Positions 24,698 to 33,065 of a DNA stretch of 37,686 bases are shown here, piece by piece. Made by a program: the position numbers and the translations under genes. Source of the stretch: JBDTGE01 sp050742975 (GTDB taxonomy: Bacteria; Actinomycetota; Actinomycetes; Mycobacteriales; Jatrophihabitantaceae); the NCBI GenBank assembly GCA_050742975.1, contig JBOGDQ010000051.1, forward strand, positions 1 to 37,686, written 5' to 3'. Below the pieces are notes generated by a model. It did no database searches. It worked only from the letters and a program-made list of their open reading frames with translations, and was not told the origin of the DNA. Within the stretch, counting starts at the first letter, position 1; every line of letters begins with the position of its first letter.

Positions 24698-26097
24698 CCG
24701 CCGAACACCTGGCCCTGCTGGCTCGCCGTGACGCGGTAGACGTGCGCCTCGCCCGGCGCCGGCGCGGTGTCGCCGGTCGTGAACGCGATCTGCTGGTCGT
24801 CGCCGACGACCTGGTGCCCGGTCGCCGGAGGTGCGCCCGTCGACGGTCCGCCGCCGATGGTGGTGGGTGCGGACAGCAGCACGTCTCCCGTGGCCGGAGC
24901 CTGCGCCGGGAACTGGCCGCGGGCGCCGGTCCGCAGCTGCAGCCACGGCATCTCGTGCGGTGCCGCCCGCGCCACGCTCACCTCGGCCCGCTCGCCGTAG
25001 AGCGGACCGACCTTGAGGGTGAGCGGGACGGGAAGCAGCAACGGGCCGCCGGTACGCCGGGTCATCGCATGCATGCCCGCGCCGGACGCGACCACGTGGA
25101 TATTGCGCTGCCCGATGTGCCGGTTGAGTGCGGCGTCCCACGGCGGTGTGCCCAGACCGTCGCTCGTCTCGTCCCACACCCGCACGAGCAGGCACTCGTG
25201 GCCGCCGTTGACGAAGGTCGGGAACCAGGCTGTCGGGCACTTGACCACCGCGTGCGAGCGTGCGCTGCCGCGCGCGCCGAGGGCGACCGAGGACGTCCCG
25301 ATCAGGTGCGCACCGGACGGGCCGATGCCGAGTGACGGGTCGCACCAGTAGAACTCCACGACGACGTTGGGCGCCTGGGCGATGCCGAAGTTCCAGACGT
25401 GGGCATACAGCGTGTTCGGCTGGCCGGCGAGCGCGGTCTGCCCGAGTTCTGCCGGGACGGCCGGCGCGACCGCGGGATCGGCGCCGGCCAGCAACAGGAC
25501 GTCCGGGCTCTCCCAGAACGGGCCGACCACCGGGCGCGCACCGAGGTCTCCGGCGTTCGCGCGCAGGAACAGGAACGGCAGGTAGAGATCGCCGCGGTTG
25601 CCCGGCCACACGTTCCAGGGCGGGGTGCCGAAGTCGCACGGATCGAGCTGTCCGCCCGGGACGATGCCGGTCGACGTGCCGCAGTGCCGTCCCGGCCGAT
25701 TCGGGTTCTTCCAGCCGATCGAGGTACCGCCGGTTGCCCCGCTGTCCGTCCCCTTCCCACGGCCCTTGTCGGTGCCCTCGCCGCCGGTCCGGTGCCCGCA
25801 GCCGGCACAGCCACAGCCGTGGTCGTCCCGGGGGTGGTCGCAGTGGTGGTCGCAGTGCTGGTCGCAGTGGCATGAGCAGTGGTGGTCGCAGTGCTGTTCG
25901 CGGTGGCATGAGCAGTGGTGTTCGCCGTGATCGTGATGGGTGCACCCGCAGCGCTCGGTTCCGCCACCGCCGTAGCCACCGCCACCGTTGCCGTCACCGT
26001 TGCCATTGCCGCCGCCACCAGTGCCCCGACCGGAGCAGTCGCGGCCGATCAGCCCGGCCGCCTGCACGCTCGAGCGCCACCCCCAGCCCTCGGTCAT
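24673..26097 (-). CDS. Cys/His-array protein with Ig-like domain, function unknown
   Basis: 474 aa from ATG 26097, overlapping the stop of the upstream phospholipase-like gene by 4 bp (ATGA). Residues 23-46 are almost pure Gly/Asn. Residues 50-102 hold about 13 Cys and 16 His in a repetitive pattern (HCSCH, HCDHHC, CGCAGCGH), which must bind several metal ions or form many disulfides. A Gly/Thr/Lys linker and a short Pro-rich part follow. From about 190 a beta-rich region appears, with NTLYAHVWNFGIAQAPNVVV and VEFYWCDP, resembling CARDB-like Ig folds. Further beta strands run to the end (AHVYRVTASQQGQVFGGYTV). No signal peptide or membrane helix. I do not recognise this architecture. Confidence 0.8.
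   Translation of the reverse strand: MTEGWGWRSSVQAAGLIGRDCSGRGTGGGGNGNGDGNGGGGYGGGGTERCGCTHHDHGEHHCSCHREQHCDHHCSCHCDQHCDHHCDHPRDDHGCGCAGCGHRTGGEGTDKGRGKGTDSGATGGTSIGWKNPNRPGRHCGTSTGIVPGGQLDPCDFGTPPWNVWPGNRGDLYLPFLFLRANAGDLGARPVVGPFWESPDVLLLAGADPAVAPAVPAELGQTALAGQPNTLYAHVWNFGIAQAPNVVVEFYWCDPSLGIGPSGAHLIGTSSVALGARGSARSHAVVKCPTAWFPTFVNGGHECLLVRVWDETSDGLGTPPWDAALNRHIGQRNIHVVASGAGMHAMTRRTGGPLLLPVPLTLKVGPLYGERAEVSVARAAPHEMPWLQLRTGARGQFPAQAPATGDVLLSAPTTIGGGPSTGAPPATGHQVVGDDQQIAFTTGDTAPAPGEAHVYRVTASQQGQVFGGYTVVLLG
25792..25950 (-). repeat. In-frame repeats encoding the Cys/His array
   Basis: Imperfect tandem repeats of short units such as cagtggtggtcgcagtg and gtggcatgagcagtggtg (plus-strand reading) encode the HCDHHC and HCSCH blocks of the Cys/His-rich protein. 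The pattern suggests growth by slippage. It lies inside the gene and is not a CRISPR array. Confidence 0.75.
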
Positions 26098-28700
26098 GAC
26101 GCACCTCCTGGGACGTCCGTCTCGTCCGTGCCGTCGCGCCGCTCGATGATCACGGGCGAGAGCGGCGGGTCGACGTAGTGCAGTTGTATGGCATCGTTCG
26201 GATTCCACCCGTCGGCCTCCCACGGCGGCACGACCGGCAGGTCATACGGGAACCCCATGGTGGTCTTGCCGCTCTGATTGCCGCGGATCCAGTCCCACGT
26301 CAGGTAGGCGTAGGCGCGGTCGGCATCCAGGTTGAACTGGGTCGCGTAACCGGTCGGGTTGGCGAGCTGCCCGATCAGGTAGGCCGAGAACGGCACCGGA
26401 TCGCCCAGCGGGCTGACGCGGGCCCGGGCCTTGCCGATGAACTGCTCGTTGAGCTGATCGGTCCGCCACGGGGTCTGCGCCGCCTCGTACTCCTGACGAC
26501 CTTCCACGTTGTGCCCGGCGTCGATGCGGAAGAACACCTCGTCCGGCGTGGTGCCTTCGGGGTACGGGCCGGGGCGCATCGGCTTGTGCGGGCCGGCCGG
26601 ACCGGTCGGGTCGTTGGGGTCGTTCGGATCGATCAGGTCGTTCGGATCCCGCTTGCTCGGGTCGTAGGTCTCGGTCTGCGTCGGCACCTCGGTGTTGTGA
26701 CCGCCGTCCTCGAACTCGCTGGTCGACGGGTAGGCCCACGGCCGGTGAAACTCCCAGTCGTCCGGCGGATGGTGGTGTGTCGCGGTGTCGTCGGAGTGGA
26801 ACTGCAGCACCGGGTAGTAGGGGTAGTTCGGGTCGCGGACCGAGTGCGTCACCACCACGTCCTCGTTGCGGTCGAGGTTTCCGAACGGGTCGATCGCGTC
26901 GGCTAGGGCCTGCTGGAACGCGCCGTCGACGGTCGCGCCGAGGGTGATCAGCGGCAGGTCGATCTCGTTGGGCCACATCAGCTCGCCGTTGTCCGGGTAG
27001 CGCTGCTCGGCGTGCGGCATCAGCAGGCCGGTGTGGGCGAGCACGTCATGTGTCTTGGTCGCTATGTCCCAGAACTTCATGGCGATCTCGTACAGGCCCT
27101 CGCGAATCCCGTACGTCCACGGGCTCAGGCCTGCCTTGATCAGGTCACCGATCAGCTTGATCGTCGCAGCGATCTCCTTGACTATCCACTGCACGAGTGC
27201 GATGAACACGTCGCACACGTCCTCGATCGGGTTGTCGCTGTTGATGCCGGAGAAGTCCGGTGGCTGGAACAGGTTGGTGAAGTCCGATAGCGGCGGGACG
27301 ATGACGACGTCCGGCACGCGGGGCTTGGGCAGCTCCCAGCCACCGTTGAAGTTGAGCTTGTACAGCGTGATCATCAACCGGTACGCCGCGCCGATCTCCC
27401 ACGGCAGGGGAAAGCCCTTCGGTACCGGGAACGGCGGCGGCGGGGCGATCCCGTCCAACAGCTCCTGGAACGGCTTGTCGAGGCCGTGCCCGGTGACCGC
27501 CTTGACCGTCGAGGTGAGCTTGCCCTGGTCGATCTGCTGCTGGAACGCCTCGCCCTGGTAGATCTGCGGGTGCGGGTGATCGGCGAACGTCTCGATCATC
27601 GCCGCGACGATCGCGTTGGCCATCCAGGCCGGCATCTCACCGTCGACGTCCAGCTGCGCCTTGCGGGTGTCGGGATCGTCGGACAGCGGTGACGGCCGCT
27701 GCTTGCCGCGCGGGCAGTCAGGAGTGAGCTGCACCGCGAACCACAGCGCCGACGAGGACACCTCGGGATAGTCGTCGGTCTTGCCCCACGGGTCGGGCGG
27801 GATGGTGCCACCGGGCGCGGTCTGGCTGTAGTTCCAGGCGTCGATGTGGTTCTCGATCAGGTGATGCCGGGTGGGGTGGTCGCGGTACGGGCCGCCGCAC
27901 TGCTCGTTCACGAACGAGTGCGCAATGGTGTCGGTGCCGATGTGCGTGATGTAGCCGAGTGCGAACGCCAGGAACTGATCGTGCCGGTCCTGCGCACCGT
28001 CGGTGCCGTCGAGCAGGAGTTCGGCCTGATGGACAAGGGCCTGGCAGATCGCGGACGTCCGCCGGTAGTGGCTCATGTCGCTCCACAGGAAGTCGTTCTC
28101 CGACCAGCCCTTCGCGACCACCGTGTTCATCGCGCCCCAGATGTCCTTGAAGGTGGACAGCTCCTGGACGCCCAGCGTCTCCAGCGCGTCGAGGATCTCC
28201 TGCAGTGCCGTGCCGAACTCGCTGAGCACGCCGCCCGTGAGGTCGTCCGCGATCTGCGAGACGACGTCGACGATCGGCCCGATCGTCTTGTCCCACACCG
28301 CGACGAAGTCGTTCCAGATCTTCTGCAGCTTGATCAGCAGGCGGATGATGCCGGCCAGCGTGGAGTTGACGTCCTGGAGGATGGCGAGGATCGGGGCCCA
28401 GTCGTCCTCCTTGGCCGCGTCGAAGTAGTAGTAGACGGCGAGCGCCAGCATGATGTCGTCGGAGATCGGGCCCAGGACGTCGTTGCTCCAGTCCTGCGAG
28501 AAGAAGAACAGGTCCGGACCGATCGCGCCGACCGCCGTGAACTTCTCCCAGGTCTGCATCAGCTCGCCGCAGGTCTTGGCGTCGTAGTGCGCGACAGCCT
28601 CGGTGCCCTCGCCCAGATCGGGCCAGTCGGTGAACTTCCCGCTGGCGAGCAGATCAGCGACTCGGCGGGCCGTGTAGATGTGCGTGAAGTGACCGGGCAT
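26094..28700 (-). CDS. Large protein with zinc-dependent phospholipase C-like N-terminal domain
   Basis: 868 aa from ATG 28700, with GGAG seven bases upstream. The mature-type start MPGHFTHIYTARRVADLL and the later block ITHIGTDTIAHSFVNE, GGPYRDHPTRHHLIENHIDAW (about 251-289) give the His/Asp pattern of the zinc-dependent phospholipase C/S1-P1-like fold. The candidate ligands are His4, His7, His253, Asp257, His261, His280 and Glu283. The remaining 580 residues have no domain I recognise. They include a helical section (about 500-560), a Pro/Asn/Asp low-complexity stretch (DPNDPNDPTGPAGP) and a Trp/Tyr-rich end. No signal peptide is seen, which is unlike secreted phospholipases. The enzyme may act inside the cell, leave by a non-Sec route, or hydrolyse something other than phospholipid. 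It is coupled to the Cys/His-array gene. Confidence 0.85.
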   Translation of the reverse strand: MPGHFTHIYTARRVADLLASGKFTDWPDLGEGTEAVAHYDAKTCGELMQTWEKFTAVGAIGPDLFFFSQDWSNDVLGPISDDIMLALAVYYYFDAAKEDDWAPILAILQDVNSTLAGIIRLLIKLQKIWNDFVAVWDKTIGPIVDVVSQIADDLTGGVLSEFGTALQEILDALETLGVQELSTFKDIWGAMNTVVAKGWSENDFLWSDMSHYRRTSAICQALVHQAELLLDGTDGAQDRHDQFLAFALGYITHIGTDTIAHSFVNEQCGGPYRDHPTRHHLIENHIDAWNYSQTAPGGTIPPDPWGKTDDYPEVSSSALWFAVQLTPDCPRGKQRPSPLSDDPDTRKAQLDVDGEMPAWMANAIVAAMIETFADHPHPQIYQGEAFQQQIDQGKLTSTVKAVTGHGLDKPFQELLDGIAPPPPFPVPKGFPLPWEIGAAYRLMITLYKLNFNGGWELPKPRVPDVVIVPPLSDFTNLFQPPDFSGINSDNPIEDVCDVFIALVQWIVKEIAATIKLIGDLIKAGLSPWTYGIREGLYEIAMKFWDIATKTHDVLAHTGLLMPHAEQRYPDNGELMWPNEIDLPLITLGATVDGAFQQALADAIDPFGNLDRNEDVVVTHSVRDPNYPYYPVLQFHSDDTATHHHPPDDWEFHRPWAYPSTSEFEDGGHNTEVPTQTETYDPSKRDPNDLIDPNDPNDPTGPAGPHKPMRPGPYPEGTTPDEVFFRIDAGHNVEGRQEYEAAQTPWRTDQLNEQFIGKARARVSPLGDPVPFSAYLIGQLANPTGYATQFNLDADRAYAYLTWDWIRGNQSGKTTMGFPYDLPVVPPWEADGWNPNDAIQLHYVDPPLSPVIIERRDGTDETDVPGGAS

Positions 28701-28937
28701 GGCGCAACTCCAGGAGGGTGGGCCGGCGGCCGTCGGCTGGACCGTCAGCAGTTCGAGAGTCCGCGCGGTCCGGTGCTGATACAACCTGTCCGCGCCTAAC
28801 TCGACGCGCTACGTGCGGGTCGGGCACTCCGATGCCGATATCGAGCTGCCGGACTGCCACTAGACTGCGGGGCTCCACGGCGTGCACGAAGCCGCCGGTT
28901 TGCGTCGCCATCGCGGCGGCGAGGTGTTGGAGGTCTG

Positions 28938-29975
28938 GTGGGCGAGGCGCGCGACGGCGGCGACGTGCCCGCTCCGGCGTTCAGCATCGTCGTCCCGGTG
29001 TACAACGTGGCCGCTCACCTGGCCGAGTGCCTCGACTCGATCCTGAGCCAGTCGTGCGGCGACTTCGAGATCATCGCGATCGACGACGCCTCGACCGACG
29101 GCAGTTCGGCGCTGCTCGACGCGTACGCGCAGCGCGATGCACGGATCGCAGTGACCCACCTGCCCGCGAACACCGGCCTCGGTATGGCGCGCAACGCCGG
29201 CATGGACCGCGCGCGCGGCACGTACCTGATGTTCGTCGACTCCGACGACCGGCTGGCCGACGGCACGCTGCAGGCGCTGGCCGACCGGAGCGCCCGGACC
29301 GACGTGCCGGACGTGGTGATGTTCGCCTTCGCGCGGACCTACCCCGACGGCTCCGCGGTGCCGGACCCGCGCTCGTCCGCCTTGGTGCCGGAGGCCGCGC
29401 TGCGAGCCGAGGCCCGCCCGGACCTGCTCGAGATCTTCCCGTCCGCGTGGAACAAGGCGTACCGCCGCGAGTTCATCGGCGCGCACGGCTTCGGCTTCCC
29501 GACCGGGTTCTACGAGGACATCCCGTGGACGTATCCGGTACTGATGACCGCCGATCCGCTCGTCACGCTCGATCGGGTGTGCTACCTGTACCGGCAGCAC
29601 GGCAGCGGAAACATCCTGAGCTCGTCCGGGAACCGGCACCTGGAGCTGTTCGCCCAGTACGACCTGGTGTTCGCGTACATCGACCAGCACCCGGAGCTCG
29701 AGCCGTGGCGGCTGCGGCTGGTCGACCGGATCAGCCGCCACGTCCCCGGCGTGCTAGACGCGCCGGGCCGGGTGCCACCGGGCCACCGGCGCGAGTTCTT
29801 CCACGCCGCGTCGGCCTCGTTCCGCCGGCACCGGCCGGCCGGCTACGTGCCGGCGGTCGGCCGCCTGGCCAGGGTGAAGCTATGGCTGATCGAACACGAC
29901 AGCTACCGCCTGTTTCGCGTGGCCCAGCTCGCCAACCTCGGCAAGCGGGCGCTGCGGCGGGCGGGGACGCCCTGA
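28938..29975 (+). CDS. Family 2 glycosyltransferase
   Basis: 345 aa from GTG 28938 with GGAGG upstream. The GT-A domain shows FSIVVPVYNVAAHLAECLDSIL (15-36), IIAIDDASTDGS (45-56), NTGLGMARNAGMDRARG (78-94) and the metal- and nucleotide-binding DSDD at 101-104. The later WNKAYRREFI and FYEDIPWTYPV are typical of family 2 enzymes that build wall glycopolymers and capsules. The C-terminal 90 residues are basic and helical (VKLWLIEHDSYRLFRVAQL). It should transfer a sugar at the inner face of the membrane. Its stop overlaps the start of the next gene by one base, so the two work together in making a surface polymer. Confidence 0.92.
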   Translation: MGEARDGGDVPAPAFSIVVPVYNVAAHLAECLDSILSQSCGDFEIIAIDDASTDGSSALLDAYAQRDARIAVTHLPANTGLGMARNAGMDRARGTYLMFVDSDDRLADGTLQALADRSARTDVPDVVMFAFARTYPDGSAVPDPRSSALVPEAALRAEARPDLLEIFPSAWNKAYRREFIGAHGFGFPTGFYEDIPWTYPVLMTADPLVTLDRVCYLYRQHGSGNILSSSGNRHLELFAQYDLVFAYIDQHPELEPWRLRLVDRISRHVPGVLDAPGRVPPGHRREFFHAASASFRRHRPAGYVPAVGRLARVKLWLIEHDSYRLFRVAQLANLGKRALRRAGTP

Positions 29976-32158
29976 TGGACGCCGGCCGCCTCGCGCTCGT
30001 CGCGTCCGGGGAGTCGCTTCCGGCGGCCGACGGGTGGGTCGTGTTCGTCGGACCGGACGGGGCGCCGTCCTCCGGTGATCTGGCGCGGATCGAGACCGCC
30101 TGCCGCCGCCCGGTCGTCCTCGTGGTGGCCGGCGCGAACCTCGGCCGGATCCGCGAGGTGGACGTCGAGCGGGAGCCGTCCGCGCTGACGGTCGACGACC
30201 CGGTGTTCGCATTTCGCGCCGAACTGCTGCGCGAGTACGGCCTGTTCCTCGACCCGGACGTCGACCACGATCTCGCCGTGCCGCTGCTCGCCGCGGAGTA
30301 CCTGCTTAGCGTCTCTAAGGCGCAGACCATCGTGCTCGCCGGCCTCCGCGATCACCGTCCGGAGCCGGCCGACTGGCGCGCGTCCACCCGCTACACGATC
30401 GTCCCTGACCGGTACGCCGCGCTGCTCGCGCGGGCCGCCGCGTTCGGGCCCGTTCCCCGCTGGCTGCAGCAGGCTGCGGTGAGCCGGCTCGGCGCGTACC
30501 TGCACGAGAACGGGCAGCTGTTCACCGTCACCGCCTCGCTGCCGGTCCCGCTCGTCGACGCCTTCCACGACGGCCTGACAGCGGTGCTGCGCTACGTCGA
30601 CGACGACACCGTGCTCGCTCGCGCCGCCGCTGGGCTGACTGCCGAGATGCGGTTCGCGCTGCTGTACGGGGCGCAGCACCGGCGCGGGCACACGTTGCCG
30701 GGTCGGCGGATCGATGCCGGTCGCGGCCTGGTGCGGCACAGCTACCTGTTCGCGGGCGACCCGCCGGGCGAGCAGCTCACCGTCGACGGCGTGGCGGTGC
30801 ACGCGCCGCACCGCAAGACGCGCCGGATCGAGACGCTGGGCCGGGCGCTGATCGGCGAGCGCATCCTCTGGGCCCCGGCCGGCGCCGGGTTGGCGCTCGG
30901 CGGCGACGAGGTACCGGTGCCTGCCTCGGCCGGACCGGGTCGCATCGCCCGCTACCGCCGGATCGTCCGCGAGAACTCGGGCATAGCCGGCCGGGTCGCT
31001 GGGGACCTGCGGATCCGCCTGCGGGCGCGGACTTCAGCAGCCGGTGAGCGGTACCGCGATGCGTGGCTGCTCATCGACCGCGACACCGCGGCGGGCGACA
31101 ACGCCGAGCACCTCTACCGGTACCTGCGCGCCGCCGAGCCGGACGTCAACGCCTGGTTCGTCCTGGCCCGCGACAGCGCGGACTGGGAGCGGCTGGCGAC
31201 GGACGGGTTCCGGCTCCTCGCGTTCGGTTCGGACGAGTACTTCGTCGCGTTGCTGCACTGTGCGCACCTGGTGTCCTCGCAGATCGACGACTACGTGGTC
31301 AAGCCGTTCTACAAGCATGTGCTCGGGCAACCGCGCTGGCGCTTCACGTTCCTGCAGCACGGCGTGATCCTGCACGACCTGTCGCGCTGGCTGAACCGCA
31401 AGGCGGTGGACCTGTTCGTCACGTCGACACCGGACGAGCAGCGCTCGATCGTCGGCGAGGCGACACCGTACGTGTTCACGGATCTGGAGACGAGGATGGT
31501 CGGCCTGGCGCGGCACGACCGGCTGCTGCGGCTCGCCGAGCGGGCCGAGCGCACCCGGCTCGTCGTCATGCCGACCTGGCGCCGCGAACTGCTCGGGGCG
31601 CAGGAGCTGGGCAATCAGCGGCGGCCGCTGGTGGATTTCTGGCACTCGCCCTACGCGCAGGCCTGGCTCGAACTGCTCGAGTCCGATCGGCTGCGTGTGC
31701 TGTGCGAGGGCCAGGGCTGGCAGCTCACCTTCGTGCCGCACCCGAACATGTCGGACTATCTCGACACGAGCCCGCTGCCGCCGCACATCGCGACGCACCG
31801 GTTCGGACGCGGGGATGTGCAGCCGCTGCTGGCCGGCGCGGCGGCACTCGTCACCGACTACTCGTCGCTGGCGATGGAGGCGGCGTTCCTCGGCCGGCCG
31901 GTCGTGTACCACCAGTTCGACCGCGACGCGTTTTACGACGGGCGCCTCTACCAGCGCGGCGACTGGAGCTACGAGCGGCAGGGCTTCGGGCCGATCGCGT
32001 CGACGGCCGATGAAACCGTCGACGCGCTGGCGCGGATCGCCCGCGACGGCGGGGCGAACGCGGAGTACACCGCCCGGATGCAGCGGGCGTTCCCGCTTCG
32101 CGACGGCCGCAACTGCGAGCGCACGGTCGCGGCGATTCGCGCAATCGCCCACGACTGA
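29975..32158 (+). CDS. CDP-glycerol:poly(glycerophosphate) glycerophosphotransferase-like enzyme
   Basis: 727 aa from ATG 29975 (TGATG junction with the GT2 stop). The N-terminal half (1-350) is a divergent region without a domain I recognise. The C-terminal half (about 365-720) is the TagF/TagB-like domain with a GT-B fold: YRDAWLLIDRDTAAGDNAEHLY, VSSQIDDYVVKPF, FTFLQHGVILHDLS (459 on), VPHPNMSDYL (589 region) and LVTDYSSLAMEAAFLGRPVVY (about 626-645). The His of LQHG and of HPN are the catalytic residues of the family. It should add glycerol- or ribitol-phosphate units, or a related polyol phosphate, to a teichoic-acid-like polymer at the membrane. Confidence 0.9.
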   Translation: MDAGRLALVASGESLPAADGWVVFVGPDGAPSSGDLARIETACRRPVVLVVAGANLGRIREVDVEREPSALTVDDPVFAFRAELLREYGLFLDPDVDHDLAVPLLAAEYLLSVSKAQTIVLAGLRDHRPEPADWRASTRYTIVPDRYAALLARAAAFGPVPRWLQQAAVSRLGAYLHENGQLFTVTASLPVPLVDAFHDGLTAVLRYVDDDTVLARAAAGLTAEMRFALLYGAQHRRGHTLPGRRIDAGRGLVRHSYLFAGDPPGEQLTVDGVAVHAPHRKTRRIETLGRALIGERILWAPAGAGLALGGDEVPVPASAGPGRIARYRRIVRENSGIAGRVAGDLRIRLRARTSAAGERYRDAWLLIDRDTAAGDNAEHLYRYLRAAEPDVNAWFVLARDSADWERLATDGFRLLAFGSDEYFVALLHCAHLVSSQIDDYVVKPFYKHVLGQPRWRFTFLQHGVILHDLSRWLNRKAVDLFVTSTPDEQRSIVGEATPYVFTDLETRMVGLARHDRLLRLAERAERTRLVVMPTWRRELLGAQELGNQRRPLVDFWHSPYAQAWLELLESDRLRVLCEGQGWQLTFVPHPNMSDYLDTSPLPPHIATHRFGRGDVQPLLAGAAALVTDYSSLAMEAAFLGRPVVYHQFDRDAFYDGRLYQRGDWSYERQGFGPIASTADETVDALARIARDGGANAEYTARMQRAFPLRDGRNCERTVAAIRAIAHD

Positions 32159-32202
32159 GCTGTCGAACAGGTTCGCCCGTCATGTCCTCGATCGGGCCGC
32201 GC

Positions 32203-33015
32203 TCACCCCTCGTCCGTCCGGATGACGGGCTTGAGGTCGAGCAGCGGCGTCCCGTCTATCGCTTCGAGGGGCCGGACGTGCACCCTGCCGGGTTCGACGG
32301 CCAGAACCGAGACACGGTGCAGCCCCACCGGGTTCGGCCGGGCCGGTGACCGGGTGCTGAACACGCCCAGCTCCGGGCCGGTCGGGTCGTCGCCGGGATG
32401 GGTGGCCAACTCGTCCCGTCGGGAACGGTGCAGCCAGGTCAGGACGAGGATCTCCGAACCCACCGAGAGATCGCGGATGCCTTCGCGCACCTCGGGGTTG
32501 ATCGCCAGCCAGGCATCCGGGGCGCCCTCCGGTCCCTGGTTCGGCGCGTCGGCGACGTCCGTGAGTTCGGACTCCACCCAGCCGATCGGACGGACCTGGT
32601 AGCTGCCCTCACCGGGGTCCTCGAGCCTGGCTTCGGCGCGGATCGGCTCGAACAGCTCGACCGGATTCCCCGACGGATCATCGACGATGACCTGCTTGCC
32701 ACCGACCCCGTCGACGACGTCGTTGCGGAAGTGCACTCCGTCCGCGCGCAGCTCGGTGACCGTGCGCGTCAGGTCGTCGACCTCGATGGAGAAGCGGTTC
32801 CATCCGCCGGGCTCAGGCACGGTGCCATCGGGCATCGCCTGGCCGCCGCCAGGACCGCCGCCCGGCGAGCTCAGCACAAGACGCAGATCGCCGCGCGTCA
32901 ACATGGCGAAGGTCGGTGCCGGGTGCAGCTGTTCGTCGAAGCCCAGGCGACCGCAGTAGAACGCGATCGCCGCATCGACGTCGTCCACGATGTAGCGGAT
33001 GCTCACCGTTGCCAT
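32203..33015 (-). CDS. Fusion of a VOC (glyoxalase-fold) domain and a TrmO/TsaA tRNA-methyltransferase-like domain
   Basis: 270 aa from ATG 33015 with AGGAGG upstream. Residues 1-126 form a VOC domain (SIRYIVDDVDAAIAFYCGRLGF, NRFSIEVDDL, QVIVDDPSGNPVELFEP). Residues 139-270 match TrmO/TsaA (UPF0066): YQVRPIGWVESEL, VFSTRSPARPNPVGLHRV (219-234) and IDGTPLLDLKPVI. TrmO methylates N6 of t6A37 in tRNA-Thr with S-adenosylmethionine. The two parts are in one uninterrupted frame with a short charged linker (126-138), so the fusion is real in this sequence. What the VOC half contributes is unknown; the gene could be a specialised relative of TrmO rather than the housekeeping enzyme. Confidence 0.9.
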   Translation of the reverse strand: MATVSIRYIVDDVDAAIAFYCGRLGFDEQLHPAPTFAMLTRGDLRLVLSSPGGGPGGGQAMPDGTVPEPGGWNRFSIEVDDLTRTVTELRADGVHFRNDVVDGVGGKQVIVDDPSGNPVELFEPIRAEARLEDPGEGSYQVRPIGWVESELTDVADAPNQGPEGAPDAWLAINPEVREGIRDLSVGSEILVLTWLHRSRRDELATHPGDDPTGPELGVFSTRSPARPNPVGLHRVSVLAVEPGRVHVRPLEAIDGTPLLDLKPVIRTDEG

Positions 33016-33065
33016 GGCCGGCCTCCTGTCGTCGCCTCATCATGGCCCGTCCGGTGATGACCTGG

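Noticed and set aside
25792..25950. Short repeated units that could suggest a CRISPR or minisatellite
   Set aside because: The units are imperfect and variable and keep one reading frame coding for Cys and His. There are no constant-length spacers.
27846..28799. 317-aa plus-strand frame opposite the phospholipase-like gene
   Set aside because: It runs against the catalytic His/Asp blocks of the minus-strand protein and has no recognisable motif or Shine-Dalgarno site.
28718..29974. 419 codons open in the same frame upstream of the glycerophosphotransferase start
   Set aside because: It overlaps the well-supported GT2 gene in another frame. Its translation is Arg/Pro-rich with no domain, and the TGATG junction gives a natural start at 29975.
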